Origin: Bacillus_AB infantis_C
GTDB taxonomy: Bacteria; Bacillota; Bacilli; Bacillales; Cytobacillaceae
Direction: 5' to 3'
Length of the DNA stretch: 64,000 nt
Assembly (NCBI RefSeq): GCF_050107595.1
Contig: NZ_JBNILH010000001.1
Location: 434,001-498,000, forward strand
Position numbers and translations under genes: made by a program. Positions 33,137-41,604 of this stretch are shown in pieces (position 1 is the first letter of the stretch; every line of letters begins with the position of its first letter). The notes beneath the pieces were generated by a model, which searched no databases, was not told the DNA's origin, and saw only the letters and a list, made by a program, of their open reading frames with translations.

Positions 33137-35305
33137 TTGAATAAAAAGAGAAAAAAGAAGAACCATGTGCCTATGAGGCTGAACATGCTGTTCTTTGCTG
33201 TATTTTTGCTGTTTTCCATGCTGATCCTTCGCCTTGGCGTCGTTCAGATTGTGTATGGGGATGACTACAAAAGGGAAATTGAGAGAACGGAGGACGTGAC
33301 AGTCAATAACCCTGTTCCCCGGGGCAAGATGTTCGACAGCACCGGCAAGGTGATTGTCGACAATACGCCGCAGAATGCCATCACTTACACTAATAAAGGC
33401 GCAAGCCAGGAGGAAATGCTCAAGGTAGCGGAAAATCTGGCAAGCCTGATTCAGAAGGATACAGAAAAAGTCCAGGAGAGGGATAAGAAAGACTACTGGA
33501 TCATGAAGAACCAGGAGAAGGCAGATGCGAAAGTATCACAAAAAGAGCTTGATGCCTTAAAGGAAAAATATGAAGATGATAAAGAGTTCAATAAAAAAGT
33601 ATATGATCTGAAACTGGATCGCATCACGGAGGAAGAGCTGAACTCCCTTACAGATAAAGATCTTGAAATCCTGGCGATCTACAGAGATTTCACAAGCGGA
33701 TATGCATTGACTCCGCAGATCGTGAAAAATAAAGATGTTACCAATGAAGAATTTGCAGTTGTCAGTGAAAATCTTCAATTCCTTCCCGGGGTGGACACGA
33801 CAACCGACTGGGAAAGATATTATGCTTTTGGCAGCACGCTGCAATCGGTGCTGGGAAGGATCTCAAAATCAGATGAAGGCCTGCCTGCGGAAAAGGTGGA
33901 TTATTACCTGGCACGCGATTACAGCCGCAACGACAGGGTCGGGAAAAGCTATATCGAATTGCAATATGAGGATGTTCTTCATGGCCAGAAAGCAAAGGTT
34001 AAAAATATTACCGACAAAGGCGGAAACCTTCTAAAGACTGAAACAATCAGCGAGGGCCAAAGGGGCAAGGACCTGGTCCTAAGCATCGATATGGAACTTC
34101 AGAAGGAAGTGGAGAAAATCCTTGAGGAAGAGCTCAGGGCTGCCAAGCGTTCCCCTGGAACCGCACTTCTTGACCGGGCATATACAGTCCTGATGGATCC
34201 AATGACCGGGGAAATTCTGACCATGGCCGGCAAGAAAATCGCTGATGGCGAGATGCAGGATGATGCCCTGGGGAATATTACGACAACCTATAATGTCGGA
34301 TCTGCCGTAAAAGGGGCCACCATCCTTACAGGCTATAAAGAAGGGGTCATCCAGCCGGGGTCAGTCATCTTCGACGGGCCTCTGCGAATTAAAGGCACTC
34401 CTATTAAAAAGTCATGGAAGAACTTAGGGCCGCTTGATGATATTAATGCGCTGAAATATTCCTCCAACGTCTATATGTTCCAGACAGCCATCAGGATCGG
34501 TGGCGGTGTCTATAAGCCGGACAGGCCGCTCCCGCTCAATGAGGAAGGGTTTGATACAATCCGGGATTCCTTTGCGCAGTTCGGCCTGGGGGTAAGGACC
34601 GGAATCGATCTGCCGAATGAGCAGACCGGATTCAAGGGGATGAGCGACAAGCCTGGTTTCATGCTTGACCTTGCAATCGGGCAGTATGACACCTATTCCA
34701 ATATGCAGCTTGCCCAGTATGTTTCCACCATCGCCAACGGCGGCAACCGGATGAAGCCTCATATCGTCAAGGAAATCCGAGAGCCTCTGATGGACAATAG
34801 TGAGCTCGGTCCCATTCTCGAGGAAATCAAGCCGAAGGTCTTGAACAGGCTTGATATAGAAGAAAACTGGATGAAACGCGTCCAGGAAGGCTTCAGAAGG
34901 GTCATGCAGGAGCCGGGCGGCACAGCATACGGGAACTTTGGAGGAAAAGGGAAAACATATAAGCCGGCAGGGAAAACGGGGACAGCGGAGGCCTTCTACG
35001 ATGGACCTAGAAGGAAGGATTTCGGCAAAGAACCGCCTGAAACCATGAACCTGAGCCTTGTAAGCTATGCGCCTTCAGACAATCCTGAGGTAGCCCTGGC
35101 TGTTCTGGTCCCATGGGCCTACCAGGGAAGCGTCGATCATGGAGCCAACAAAAAAATCGGCGAGCGTGTACTTGATGCCTATTTCGATCTAAAGAAGAAG
35201 CGTGCAGAAGAAAATAAAGATAAAGAAGAAGCAGTCCAAAAAGTGGAGAATATTGAAGACGTAAAAGAAGGCCAGGAAGCTGACCGTGAAGAAGCTGGCC
35301 TGTAA
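33137..35305 (+). CDS. pbpA: Penicillin-binding protein 2A-type transpeptidase
   Basis: A class B PBP that crosslinks peptidoglycan, probably in cell elongation and spore outgrowth as for B. subtilis PbpA/PBP2A. An N-terminal basic cytoplasmic tail is followed by a single TM anchor (LNMLFFAVFLLFSMLILRLG), a dimerisation domain, and a transpeptidase domain with Ser389-x-x-Lys392 (GSAVKGAT), SSN (KYSSNVY) and Lys613-Thr-Gly. A charged, Glu-rich C-terminal tail ends the 722 residues. A TTG start with GGAAAG upstream gives the usual basic N terminus. Confidence 0.94.
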   Translation: MNKKRKKKNHVPMRLNMLFFAVFLLFSMLILRLGVVQIVYGDDYKREIERTEDVTVNNPVPRGKMFDSTGKVIVDNTPQNAITYTNKGASQEEMLKVAENLASLIQKDTEKVQERDKKDYWIMKNQEKADAKVSQKELDALKEKYEDDKEFNKKVYDLKLDRITEEELNSLTDKDLEILAIYRDFTSGYALTPQIVKNKDVTNEEFAVVSENLQFLPGVDTTTDWERYYAFGSTLQSVLGRISKSDEGLPAEKVDYYLARDYSRNDRVGKSYIELQYEDVLHGQKAKVKNITDKGGNLLKTETISEGQRGKDLVLSIDMELQKEVEKILEEELRAAKRSPGTALLDRAYTVLMDPMTGEILTMAGKKIADGEMQDDALGNITTTYNVGSAVKGATILTGYKEGVIQPGSVIFDGPLRIKGTPIKKSWKNLGPLDDINALKYSSNVYMFQTAIRIGGGVYKPDRPLPLNEEGFDTIRDSFAQFGLGVRTGIDLPNEQTGFKGMSDKPGFMLDLAIGQYDTYSNMQLAQYVSTIANGGNRMKPHIVKEIREPLMDNSELGPILEEIKPKVLNRLDIEENWMKRVQEGFRRVMQEPGGTAYGNFGGKGKTYKPAGKTGTAEAFYDGPRRKDFGKEPPETMNLSLVSYAPSDNPEVALAVLVPWAYQGSVDHGANKKIGERVLDAYFDLKKKRAEENKDKEEAVQKVENIEDVKEGQEADREEAGL

Positions 35306-35397
35306 TAACGGGTTAAGTTCATTACAGCGGATTCAGAAAGAGTTTTAAACAATTGAGCCAGAATCATTTGCTGGCTTGTTCATGAATATTTTAAATC

Positions 35398-35550
35398 ATC
35401 TTGATTGGAGTGCAAGGCACGAAGACTCCTCATAAAATGCATGCGCATTTTTCTCGTGCGAGGCAATTCGAAGAAGCAGATTCAACGTCCTGCGGGAGGC
35501 TTAACTCCGCCCCGCGGAAGCCGAAGTGCCTGGAACAAAAATCAGCAGCC
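35398..35550 (+). repeat. Bacillus-type dispersed repeat (family C)
   Basis: It runs from TGATTGGAGTGCAAGGCACG through GACTCCT, GTCCTGCGGGAGGC and GCCCCGCGGAAGCCGAAGTG to CCTGGAACAAAAATCAGCAG. The two ends are partial inverted copies (GATTGGAG...GGCAC with GTGCCTGGAACAAAAATCA). Elements of this GATTGGAGCG...CCTGGAGCGGAAATCAA type are widespread in Bacillus genomes. It occupies the pbpA-pstS spacer. Confidence 0.7.
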
Positions 35551-35572
35551 ACATAGCTTTTCAATATAATCC

Positions 35573-35606
35573 AAAGCCTGTCTTCTCCGGGGACAGGCTT
35601 TTTTGT
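35573..35606 (+). terminator. Intrinsic terminator before the pst operon
   Basis: AAGCCTGTC (35574-35582) pairs with GACAGGCTT (35592-35600), followed by TTTT. It insulates pst from pbpA read-through. Confidence 0.88.
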
Positions 35607-35644
35607 ATGTTCAAATATATCATCATTCCCTCAAATCCGACTTT

Positions 35645-35724
35645 TTAACACAAAAGGAGACCTCATTTACAAAAGCTTTACATTTAGTTAAAACCAGATT
35701 AATAGAAAAGCCTTATTCTAATAC
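35645..35724 (+). promoter_or_regulatory. PhoP-box promoter of pstS
   Basis: PhoP half-sites occur as TTAACA (35645-35650), TTTACA (35666-35671), TTTACA (35677-35682) and TTAAAA (35688-35693). The last three are spaced exactly 11 bp, as in Bacillus Pho promoters. A -10-like TAATAC lies at 35719-35724. No -35 is needed in this class, because PhoP~P activates transcription from these boxes. Confidence 0.75.
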
Positions 35725-35766
35725 TCGTAGGACAAAACAACCAAATCTCTTAGGGGGAATAAAGAA

Positions 35767-36756
35767 ATGAAAAGCTTTAAGTACTTAGCACTATCAGCAA
35801 TGATCGGGGCAGTGCTAGCATTCACAGCAGCTTGCGGCAACTCTGAAGAAGGAACAACAAATGGTTCCCAAACAGATGGAGGCAACAGCACAGAGCAAGC
35901 AAGTGATGAAGATAAGCAGCTTCAAGGCGAAATCAATATCGATGGTTCTTCTACTGTATATCCTATTATGGAAGCTGTCGTTGAAGAATTCGGAATGGAA
36001 CAGCCTGGAGTAAAAGTTTCTGTTGCATCATCAGGCACCGGCGGAGGCTTTAAGGCATTCATCGCCGGGGACACAGATTTGAGCAACGCATCCCGCCCAA
36101 TTAAAGAAGAAGAAGCAGCAGAACTAGAAAGCAAAGGAATTGAATACACAGAATTCAAGCTTGCCAATGACGGCCTCTCTGTTGTAGTGAACAAAGACAA
36201 TGACTGGGTTGACCACCTGACTGTTGAAGAACTGAAGAAGATGTGGATTGAAGATGGGTCTGTGAAAAAATGGTCCGATATCCGTGAAGGCTGGCCTGAA
36301 GAGGAAATTAAATTCTATTCACCAGGTACAGATTCCGGCACATATGACTACTTTGATGAAGTAATCCTAGATGAAGCGCCTATCGTTGAAAAAGCTACGC
36401 TTTCTGAAGATGACAATGTACTGGTTCAAGGTGTAACAGGCGACAAGAACGCAATCGGCTACTTCGGCTATGCTTATTATGCTGAAAACAAAGACAGCTT
36501 GAAGGTTGTTCCGATCGACGGCGGAAACGGCCCGGTTGAACCGAACAATGAAACAGTAGAAAGCGGAGAATATGCACCATTGTCAAGGCCGCTCTTCACT
36601 TATGTGAAAAACGAATCGCTTAAAAATGAAGAAGTTTATGAGTTTGTAAAATATACGATTGAAAATGCCGGCGTCCTTTCTGAAGATGTAGGCTATGTAA
36701 AGCTGAAGGATGAAGAATATGATGAGGCAATGAAAACATTAGAAGGCCTTAAATAA
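35767..36756 (+). CDS. pstS: Phosphate ABC transporter substrate-binding lipoprotein
   Basis: PstS captures inorganic phosphate outside the membrane for PstCAB. A lipoprotein signal peptide ends at Cys23 (FTAAC), and a Ser/Thr/Gly-rich linker follows. Phosphate-binding motifs are IDGSSTVYPI, SSGTGGGFKAF and GTDSGTYDYF. The length of 329 is standard. AGGGGGAA precedes the ATG. A PhoP-box promoter drives the operon, and a stem-loop separates it from pstC. Confidence 0.96.
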   Translation: MKSFKYLALSAMIGAVLAFTAACGNSEEGTTNGSQTDGGNSTEQASDEDKQLQGEINIDGSSTVYPIMEAVVEEFGMEQPGVKVSVASSGTGGGFKAFIAGDTDLSNASRPIKEEEAAELESKGIEYTEFKLANDGLSVVVNKDNDWVDHLTVEELKKMWIEDGSVKKWSDIREGWPEEEIKFYSPGTDSGTYDYFDEVILDEAPIVEKATLSEDDNVLVQGVTGDKNAIGYFGYAYYAENKDSLKVVPIDGGNGPVEPNNETVESGEYAPLSRPLFTYVKNESLKNEEVYEFVKYTIENAGVLSEDVGYVKLKDEEYDEAMKTLEGLK

Positions 36757-36772
36757 TATTTAACAATTTTAT

Positions 36773-36803
36773 GATGGGAAGCGCGTCACCTGTGCTTCTC
36801 ATC
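36773..36803 (+). other. pstS-pstC intercistronic stem-loop
   Basis: GATGGGAAGC (36773-36782) pairs with GCTTCTCATC (36794-36803). No T run follows, so it is more likely an mRNA processing or stability element than a full terminator. It would let pstS exceed the downstream genes. Confidence 0.6.
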
Positions 36804-36832
36804 TTGCTATGCGGATGAAAGGGGTTTTCATT

Positions 36833-37783
36833 TTGGCACTATTAAAGTCATCGGACACATTTTCCGTCCAGGAAATGATTCAGGCGAAAAAGCAAAAGAA
36901 AAATGCAGGAAACATTATAGAGAAACTCGTACCATGGCTTCTGCTGCTGACAGCTGCAGTTTCAGTGCTGACGACAATCGGCATTGTCATGACTCTTATT
37001 GTAGAAACATTCATCTTCTTTGACAAGGTAAGCCTCGGAGAATTTCTGACAGCCCGGAAATGGTATCCTTTCTCTGAATCACAGGGATCATATGGCATCC
37101 TGCCGCTTGTTTCAGGAACATTGAAAGTTACCGCCATTGCGGTTATAGTTGCGGTGCCGATCGGCCTCGCATCAGCCATCTTTTTGAGTGAGTATGCATC
37201 TGACAGGACCAGAAGGATCATTAAGCCGATCCTTGAGGTGCTGGCAGGCATACCGACGATTGTTTACGGTTTTTTTGCACTGACATTTGTAACGCCAATC
37301 CTTCGGGATATGATTCCTTCTCTTGAAATCTTTAATGCCCTGAGTCCGGGAATAGTGATCGGCATCATGATTACGCCGATGATAGCTTCGCTTTCAGAGG
37401 ACGCTATGTCTTCGGTTCCGCGTGCGATGCGGGAAGGGGCTCTTGCCATGGGATCGACTAAGCTTGAAGTGGCCTTCAAGGTTGTCCTGCCGGCAGCATT
37501 ATCGGGTATTATTGCTTCAGTTGTGCTTGCTGTATCAAGGGCAATCGGAGAAACAATGATTGTAGCAGTGGCAGGCGGATCGACCCCGAACCTTTCATGG
37601 GATGTGACAAACAGCATCCAAACCATGACAGCTTATATTGTCCAGGTCAGCCAGGGTGATGCCGGCTACGGGACAACGATCTATTACAGCATATACGCGG
37701 TTGGATTTACACTCTTCCTGTTCACTCTAGTAATGAATCTGTTCGCCCAGTTCATTTCCCGCCGCTTTAGGGAGGAATACTGA
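36833..37783 (+). CDS. pstC: Phosphate ABC transporter permease PstC
   Basis: One of two permeases of the Pst high-affinity importer. About 316 residues with six TM segments; the EAA loop is seen at SVPRAMREGALAMGSTKLEVAFKVVLPAAL. TTG 36833 is chosen because AAAGGGG lies at 36818-36824; in-frame ATG codons at 36809 and 36815 lie within or before that site. The stop overlaps the pstA start by one base, so translation is coupled. Confidence 0.92.
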   Translation: MALLKSSDTFSVQEMIQAKKQKKNAGNIIEKLVPWLLLLTAAVSVLTTIGIVMTLIVETFIFFDKVSLGEFLTARKWYPFSESQGSYGILPLVSGTLKVTAIAVIVAVPIGLASAIFLSEYASDRTRRIIKPILEVLAGIPTIVYGFFALTFVTPILRDMIPSLEIFNALSPGIVIGIMITPMIASLSEDAMSSVPRAMREGALAMGSTKLEVAFKVVLPAALSGIIASVVLAVSRAIGETMIVAVAGGSTPNLSWDVTNSIQTMTAYIVQVSQGDAGYGTTIYYSIYAVGFTLFLFTLVMNLFAQFISRRFREEY

Positions 37784-38661
37784 TGAAGCTGATTGACCAT
37801 ACTTCTGTCGTTAACAAAATGAAACCGAGGCTGTATAAGAATGTACTGTTTAAATTGATATTCCTGGCAGCCACCATGTTTGGATTATTGATTTTGGGGA
37901 TCTTATTGTATCGGATACTCACTCAAGGAGCCGGCTATCTTGATATGCAGTTCCTTCAAAGCCTTCCATCCCGGAAGCCTGAACTGGCTGGCGTTAAAAC
38001 AGCTCTGATCGGGACCATTTGGCTCATGGGTGTCGTGGCCCCGGTATCACTTCTGCTTGGAGTGGGAACGGCGATCTACCTGGAAGAATATGCAAAGAAA
38101 AATAAGTTTACTGACTTCATTCAAGTGAATATCTCAAACCTTGCAGGGGTGCCTTCGATCGTTTTCGGGCTGCTCGGTCTTACTGTATTTGTAAGAGCGG
38201 CAGGGTTTGGCACAAGTGTAATTGCAGCCGGGCTGACTATGAGCCTGCTTGTTTTGCCAATCATCATTGTAGCCTCCCAGGAGGCAATCCGCTCTGTTCC
38301 CAAGGAGCTTAGAGAAGCCTCCTACGGAATGGGTGCCACCAAGTGGCAGACCATTGTGCGTGTTGTTATGCCTGCTGCGGTGCCCGGCATCCTGACAGGC
38401 GGCATTCTGGCACTTTCACGGGCAATCGGGGAAACAGCTCCGCTGGTCGTCCTGGGACTGCCGCTGTTCCTGGCGTTCCTGCCTAGGTCTGTGTTTGATA
38501 TGTTCACTGTACTGCCAATGCAGATTTATAACTGGACCGGAAGGCCGCAGGAAGAGTTTCAGGCGCTTGCAGCTGCAGGAATCATTGTTCTGCTCGTGCT
38601 TCTTATCGGCATGAACTCTGTTGCCGTCCTGATCAGGAATAAATTTCAGAAAAGATATTAA
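37783..38661 (+). CDS. pstA: Phosphate ABC transporter permease PstA
   Basis: The second Pst permease, 292 residues, six TM segments. Its ABC-coupling loop is SVPKELREASYGMGATKWQTIVRVVMPAAVPG. The ATG shares its A with the pstC TGA stop and has GGAGGAA upstream. It pairs with PstC to form the channel energised by PstB. Confidence 0.95.
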   Translation: MKLIDHTSVVNKMKPRLYKNVLFKLIFLAATMFGLLILGILLYRILTQGAGYLDMQFLQSLPSRKPELAGVKTALIGTIWLMGVVAPVSLLLGVGTAIYLEEYAKKNKFTDFIQVNISNLAGVPSIVFGLLGLTVFVRAAGFGTSVIAAGLTMSLLVLPIIIVASQEAIRSVPKELREASYGMGATKWQTIVRVVMPAAVPGILTGGILALSRAIGETAPLVVLGLPLFLAFLPRSVFDMFTVLPMQIYNWTGRPQEEFQALAAAGIIVLLVLLIGMNSVAVLIRNKFQKRY

Positions 38662-38756
38662 GGCTCTTAAGTGTTTGATAGGATTTCAGCCTGCCCATTA
38701 TTATGAGCAGCAAATCAGGCGAGCTAATAATATAGGATGAAGGGGAGTTTTTCATA

Positions 38757-39584
38757 ATGAATGCAACAAAAGATAAAGTGAATGCACCAGCTGTTAGAAA
38801 AGGCAGCACCCAGGGGTCTGTTAATGAAAAGAGCATCGTATACAAAACGAATCAGCTGAACTTGTGGTACGGCGATAATAATGCACTGAAAAATATTGAT
38901 CTGGATATCTATGAAAATGAAGTAACAGCCATCATAGGCCCTTCAGGCTGCGGGAAGTCGACCTATATCAAAACGCTGAACAGGATGATTGAGCTTGTTC
39001 CCGGAGTCAGGACTTCAGGGGAAATTGCTTACAGGGGCAGGAATATTTTTGACAAGTCTTATAAAGTGGAAGAGCTGCGCACAAAAGTAGGCATGGTGTT
39101 TCAGAAGCCTAACCCTTTCCCGAAATCCATCTATGAAAATGTCGCCTACGGGCCAAGGATCCATGGGATCCGCGACAAAAAAATTCTTGATCAGATTGTG
39201 GAAAAGAGCTTGAAGGGAGCAGCCATTTGGGATGAAGTGAAAGACCGGCTGAACCAGAATGCCTTTGGACTTTCAGGAGGCCAGCAGCAGCGGCTTTGCA
39301 TCGCCCGCTGCCTCGCCATTGAACCGGATGTCATCCTGATGGATGAGCCGACCTCTGCCCTGGATCCCATTTCTACTTTGAAGGTTGAGGAGCTTGTACA
39401 GGAGCTGAAGAAAGAATTCAGTATCATCATCGTTACCCACAATATGCAGCAGGCTGCCCGTATTTCAGACAAGACTGCCTTCTTCTTGAATGGTGAAGTG
39501 ATTGAGTTTTCCAATACAGATAAAATCTTCTCCAATCCTGTCGACAAGAGGACAGAAGATTATATTACCGGCCGATTTGGCTGA
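38757..39584 (+). CDS. pstB: Phosphate ABC transporter ATP-binding protein PstB
   Basis: The ATPase of the phosphate importer (275 residues). Walker A is GPSGCGKSTYIKTLNRM, the signature LSGGQQQRLCIARCLA, and Walker B ILMDEPTSALDP. A ~35-residue N-terminal extension precedes the ABC fold. ATG 38757 is preceded by AAGGGGAG. Only one pstB is present here, whereas B. subtilis has pstBA and pstBB in tandem. Confidence 0.96.
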   Translation: MNATKDKVNAPAVRKGSTQGSVNEKSIVYKTNQLNLWYGDNNALKNIDLDIYENEVTAIIGPSGCGKSTYIKTLNRMIELVPGVRTSGEIAYRGRNIFDKSYKVEELRTKVGMVFQKPNPFPKSIYENVAYGPRIHGIRDKKILDQIVEKSLKGAAIWDEVKDRLNQNAFGLSGGQQQRLCIARCLAIEPDVILMDEPTSALDPISTLKVEELVQELKKEFSIIIVTHNMQQAARISDKTAFFLNGEVIEFSNTDKIFSNPVDKRTEDYITGRFG

Positions 39585-39637
39585 TGCCCGGTAAATAAGG
39601 AAAACACACTTTACAAGAAAAGAAGGGAGCTTATAAA

Positions 39638-40297
39638 ATGACAATCCGCGAAAAATTTCATTATGATTTGAAAGAGCTGCAGAATAAATTGATGGAACTG
39701 GGCAATTTTGCCGACCAGGCTTTGCTCCGGGCGATTAATGCCCTTGAAAGCAAGGATATTGAATCGTCACTTGAAATCATGGAGGACGATACGAAAGCTG
39801 ATGTGCTATATGAAGAAATCAATGACCTTGCCATCCTTCTGATAGCAAAGCAGCAGCCGGTCGCAATTGATTTAAGAAGAATCATAGTGGCGATTAAAAT
39901 CGCCACTGATATTGAAAGGATAGCCGATTTTGCCGTCAATATCGCGAAATCAACCATCCGCATCGGAAGCGAGGATCATGTTAAGCCGATCGTCCATATT
40001 AAAGAGATGTATGAAATCACTTCCAGGATGCTTAAGATGTCACTTGAGGCTTTCAATGAAGAAGATGTCAGGAAAGCGAAAGAAGTGGCAGAAATGGATG
40101 ATCAGGTTGATGACCTGTACGGCCAGACGATACAGGAGCTTCTGCAGATCAATCTGCAGAAACCTGAATACCTGCCGCAGATCACTCAGCTGTCCTTTAT
40201 CTGCCGCTATCTTGAAAGGGCAGCAGACCATGTGACCAACATATCCGAAAGTGTGTTTTACCTCGTTAAAGGAAGGCACTATGATTTGAATAGCTAA
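39638..40297 (+). CDS. phoU: Phosphate signalling protein PhoU
   Basis: PhoU has two PhoU helical bundles (219 residues) and connects Pst transporter activity to the Pho two-component system; it also limits phosphate import. Repeated metal-binding motifs are visible (VAIKIATDIERIADFAVNIAK and SFICRYLERAADHVTNISE). It ends the pst operon, 53 bp after pstB, before two terminators. Confidence 0.95.
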   Translation: MTIREKFHYDLKELQNKLMELGNFADQALLRAINALESKDIESSLEIMEDDTKADVLYEEINDLAILLIAKQQPVAIDLRRIIVAIKIATDIERIADFAVNIAKSTIRIGSEDHVKPIVHIKEMYEITSRMLKMSLEAFNEEDVRKAKEVAEMDDQVDDLYGQTIQELLQINLQKPEYLPQITQLSFICRYLERAADHVTNISESVFYLVKGRHYDLNS

Positions 40298-40304
40298 ATC
40301 AAAG

Positions 40305-40345
40305 AGCCCTGCAGAAAATTCTGTATTCTGCAGGGTTTTGCTTTT
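40305..40345 (+). terminator. Intrinsic terminator after phoU
   Basis: CCCTGCAGAA (40307-40316... ) pairs with TTCTGCAGGG (40326-40335), followed by TTTTGCTTTT. Confidence 0.9.
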
Positions 40346-40348
40346 ACT

Positions 40349-40397
40349 AGATAAAGAAAGGAGGATGAAGCCATGCTTCATCCTCCTTTCTTTATCT
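40349..40397. terminator. Large perfect palindrome, probable bidirectional terminator
   Basis: Two perfect 23-base arms (40349-40371 and 40375-40397) are separated by the 3-base loop CAT. The arms end in AGATAAAGAAAGG / CCTTTCTTTATCT, which gives an A/T-rich tail on either strand. The left arm contains AAAGGAGGATG, and the minus-strand stop of yqzC (40392-40394) lies inside the right arm. Confidence 0.8.
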
Positions 40398-40913
40398 GCC
40401 TTTTGTGATGACTGTTGCAATCTGCTGGGAAGTCATTTCATTGTTCAGCTCAAATGTGCCAAGCTGGATCTTTGTATGCATGCCGCTGGAAATGAGGTAC
40501 TGCTTAAATGCAGACTCATTGGTGATGATTTTGGCTGCAGCCAGCTGGCTTGCGATCTCACCTGTATCCATTCCGCTTGAAATTGTGATTTTATAGGTGA
40601 TCACTTTTGGCTCAGCTTTGTTTTCTTGCTCGTCTTGTTTAGGCTTTTCCTCTGCGTCTGCCTTCTTATCGCCTTTTTTGGCAGGCTTATCCTCTGCCTG
40701 GGTGCTTTCAGTTACCTCTGCCGTACTGCCTTTTAGTTCATTATATTCTTTTTCCGACAAAAGGATATATCCGTTTTCCTTCACGCTTGCTTTGGCAGCC
40801 TTCGAATCCGAAAGATTGATATAATCGTCTTTTGAAAAGAAATAAAACGCACCGATGAGTCCGGCTGTAATCAGCATCCCAAGTGAAAATGCCCGCAAGG
40901 TCAGTCTGTTCAT
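40392..40913 (-). CDS. yqzC: MltG/YceG N-terminal-like membrane protein
   Basis: A 173-residue protein with a TM anchor (TLRAFSLGMLITAGLIGAFYFF), an acidic/Lys-rich spacer and a C-terminal domain. That domain matches the LysM-like N-terminal module of MltG endolytic transglycosylases (ISSGMDTGEIASQLAAAKII, then LGTFELNNEMTSQQIATVITKG). The MltG catalytic domain is absent, so it probably binds rather than cuts glycan. Its start overlaps yqzD by 4 bp. The position beside pst matches yqzC. Confidence 0.72.
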   Translation of the reverse strand: MNRLTLRAFSLGMLITAGLIGAFYFFSKDDYINLSDSKAAKASVKENGYILLSEKEYNELKGSTAEVTESTQAEDKPAKKGDKKADAEEKPKQDEQENKAEPKVITYKITISSGMDTGEIASQLAAAKIITNESAFKQYLISSGMHTKIQLGTFELNNEMTSQQIATVITKGR

Positions 40914-41290
40914 GAGTACTCTCTCCTTGCAGAAAATTCATTGACGATCTCCTGTACTGAGTTTCTGGAAAGGGAGGACTGCTTTGAAATCTGGTCGATG
41001 GACAGCCCTTGCTGTGAAAGGGAGAGAACCTGATTCTTCAATATGGGATTGATTTGCCCGGAAGAGATCGGCTGGCCTGCCGGTTTGGCAGCAGCTCCGT
41101 CTACTAATAGCTCTTCTTCAAGCACCTTCAGCTTTTTCTTGATTAAGTAAAGTTCCTGTATCTGATGGATTGATACCTGGTCAATTTCTTCACGAATGCT
41201 TTTATATGGATCTTTCAGGAAAAACGAGAGTATGAGAAGCAATATTGCCGCAGCTATCAGGCTGATCATTACATAACCCATTATATTCAC
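40910..41290 (-). CDS. yqzD: Membrane-anchored HTH protein YqzD
   Basis: A 126-residue protein: one N-terminal TM segment (MISLIAAAILLLILSFFL), a coiled-coil stretch (IREEIDQV...KKLKVLEEELL), and a C-terminal HTH-like helix set (VLSLSQQGLSIDQISKQSSLSRNSVQEIVNEF) resembling DUF6115/resolvase HTH. The HTH would lie in the cytoplasm, so it may contact DNA at the membrane. It is divergent from the DUF4912 gene. Confidence 0.72.
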   Translation of the reverse strand: MNIMGYVMISLIAAAILLLILSFFLKDPYKSIREEIDQVSIHQIQELYLIKKKLKVLEEELLVDGAAAKPAGQPISSGQINPILKNQVLSLSQQGLSIDQISKQSSLSRNSVQEIVNEFSARREYS

Positions 41291-41604
41291 CTCAATAATA
41301 ATTTTTTAGTGCCCTAGTAATTTTACCACTACACGTGACAAAATTCGACTCCATCTAGCAGGAAAAGAGTATTTATCTGCATAATCCGTACTTTTGGCTG
41401 AGTTTAAAATAGAATCCGGCTGTAATGACTGGTTCTAAACTCATGCAGAGAAAATATTTTTACCTTGTGTGCAAGGGGCTCAAAGGACCCGCATATTACG
41501 ACAAAATGCGTTCATTGTGGGGGCGCAGTTTCAATGATAACATGAAAGTAATAAGACGGGCCGGCAGGGCATATAATGGCAGGTTGGCTGGCAGGAGGTG
41601 CACC
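41291..41604. other. Divergent yqzD / DUF4912 spacer
   Basis: This 314-bp spacer must hold promoters for both directions. A possible plus-strand promoter is TTGTGG...17 bp...TAACAT near 41516-41545, but it is weak. An in-frame extension of the next gene to ATG 41425 is open but lacks a ribosome site. No repeat copy was seen. Confidence 0.4.
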
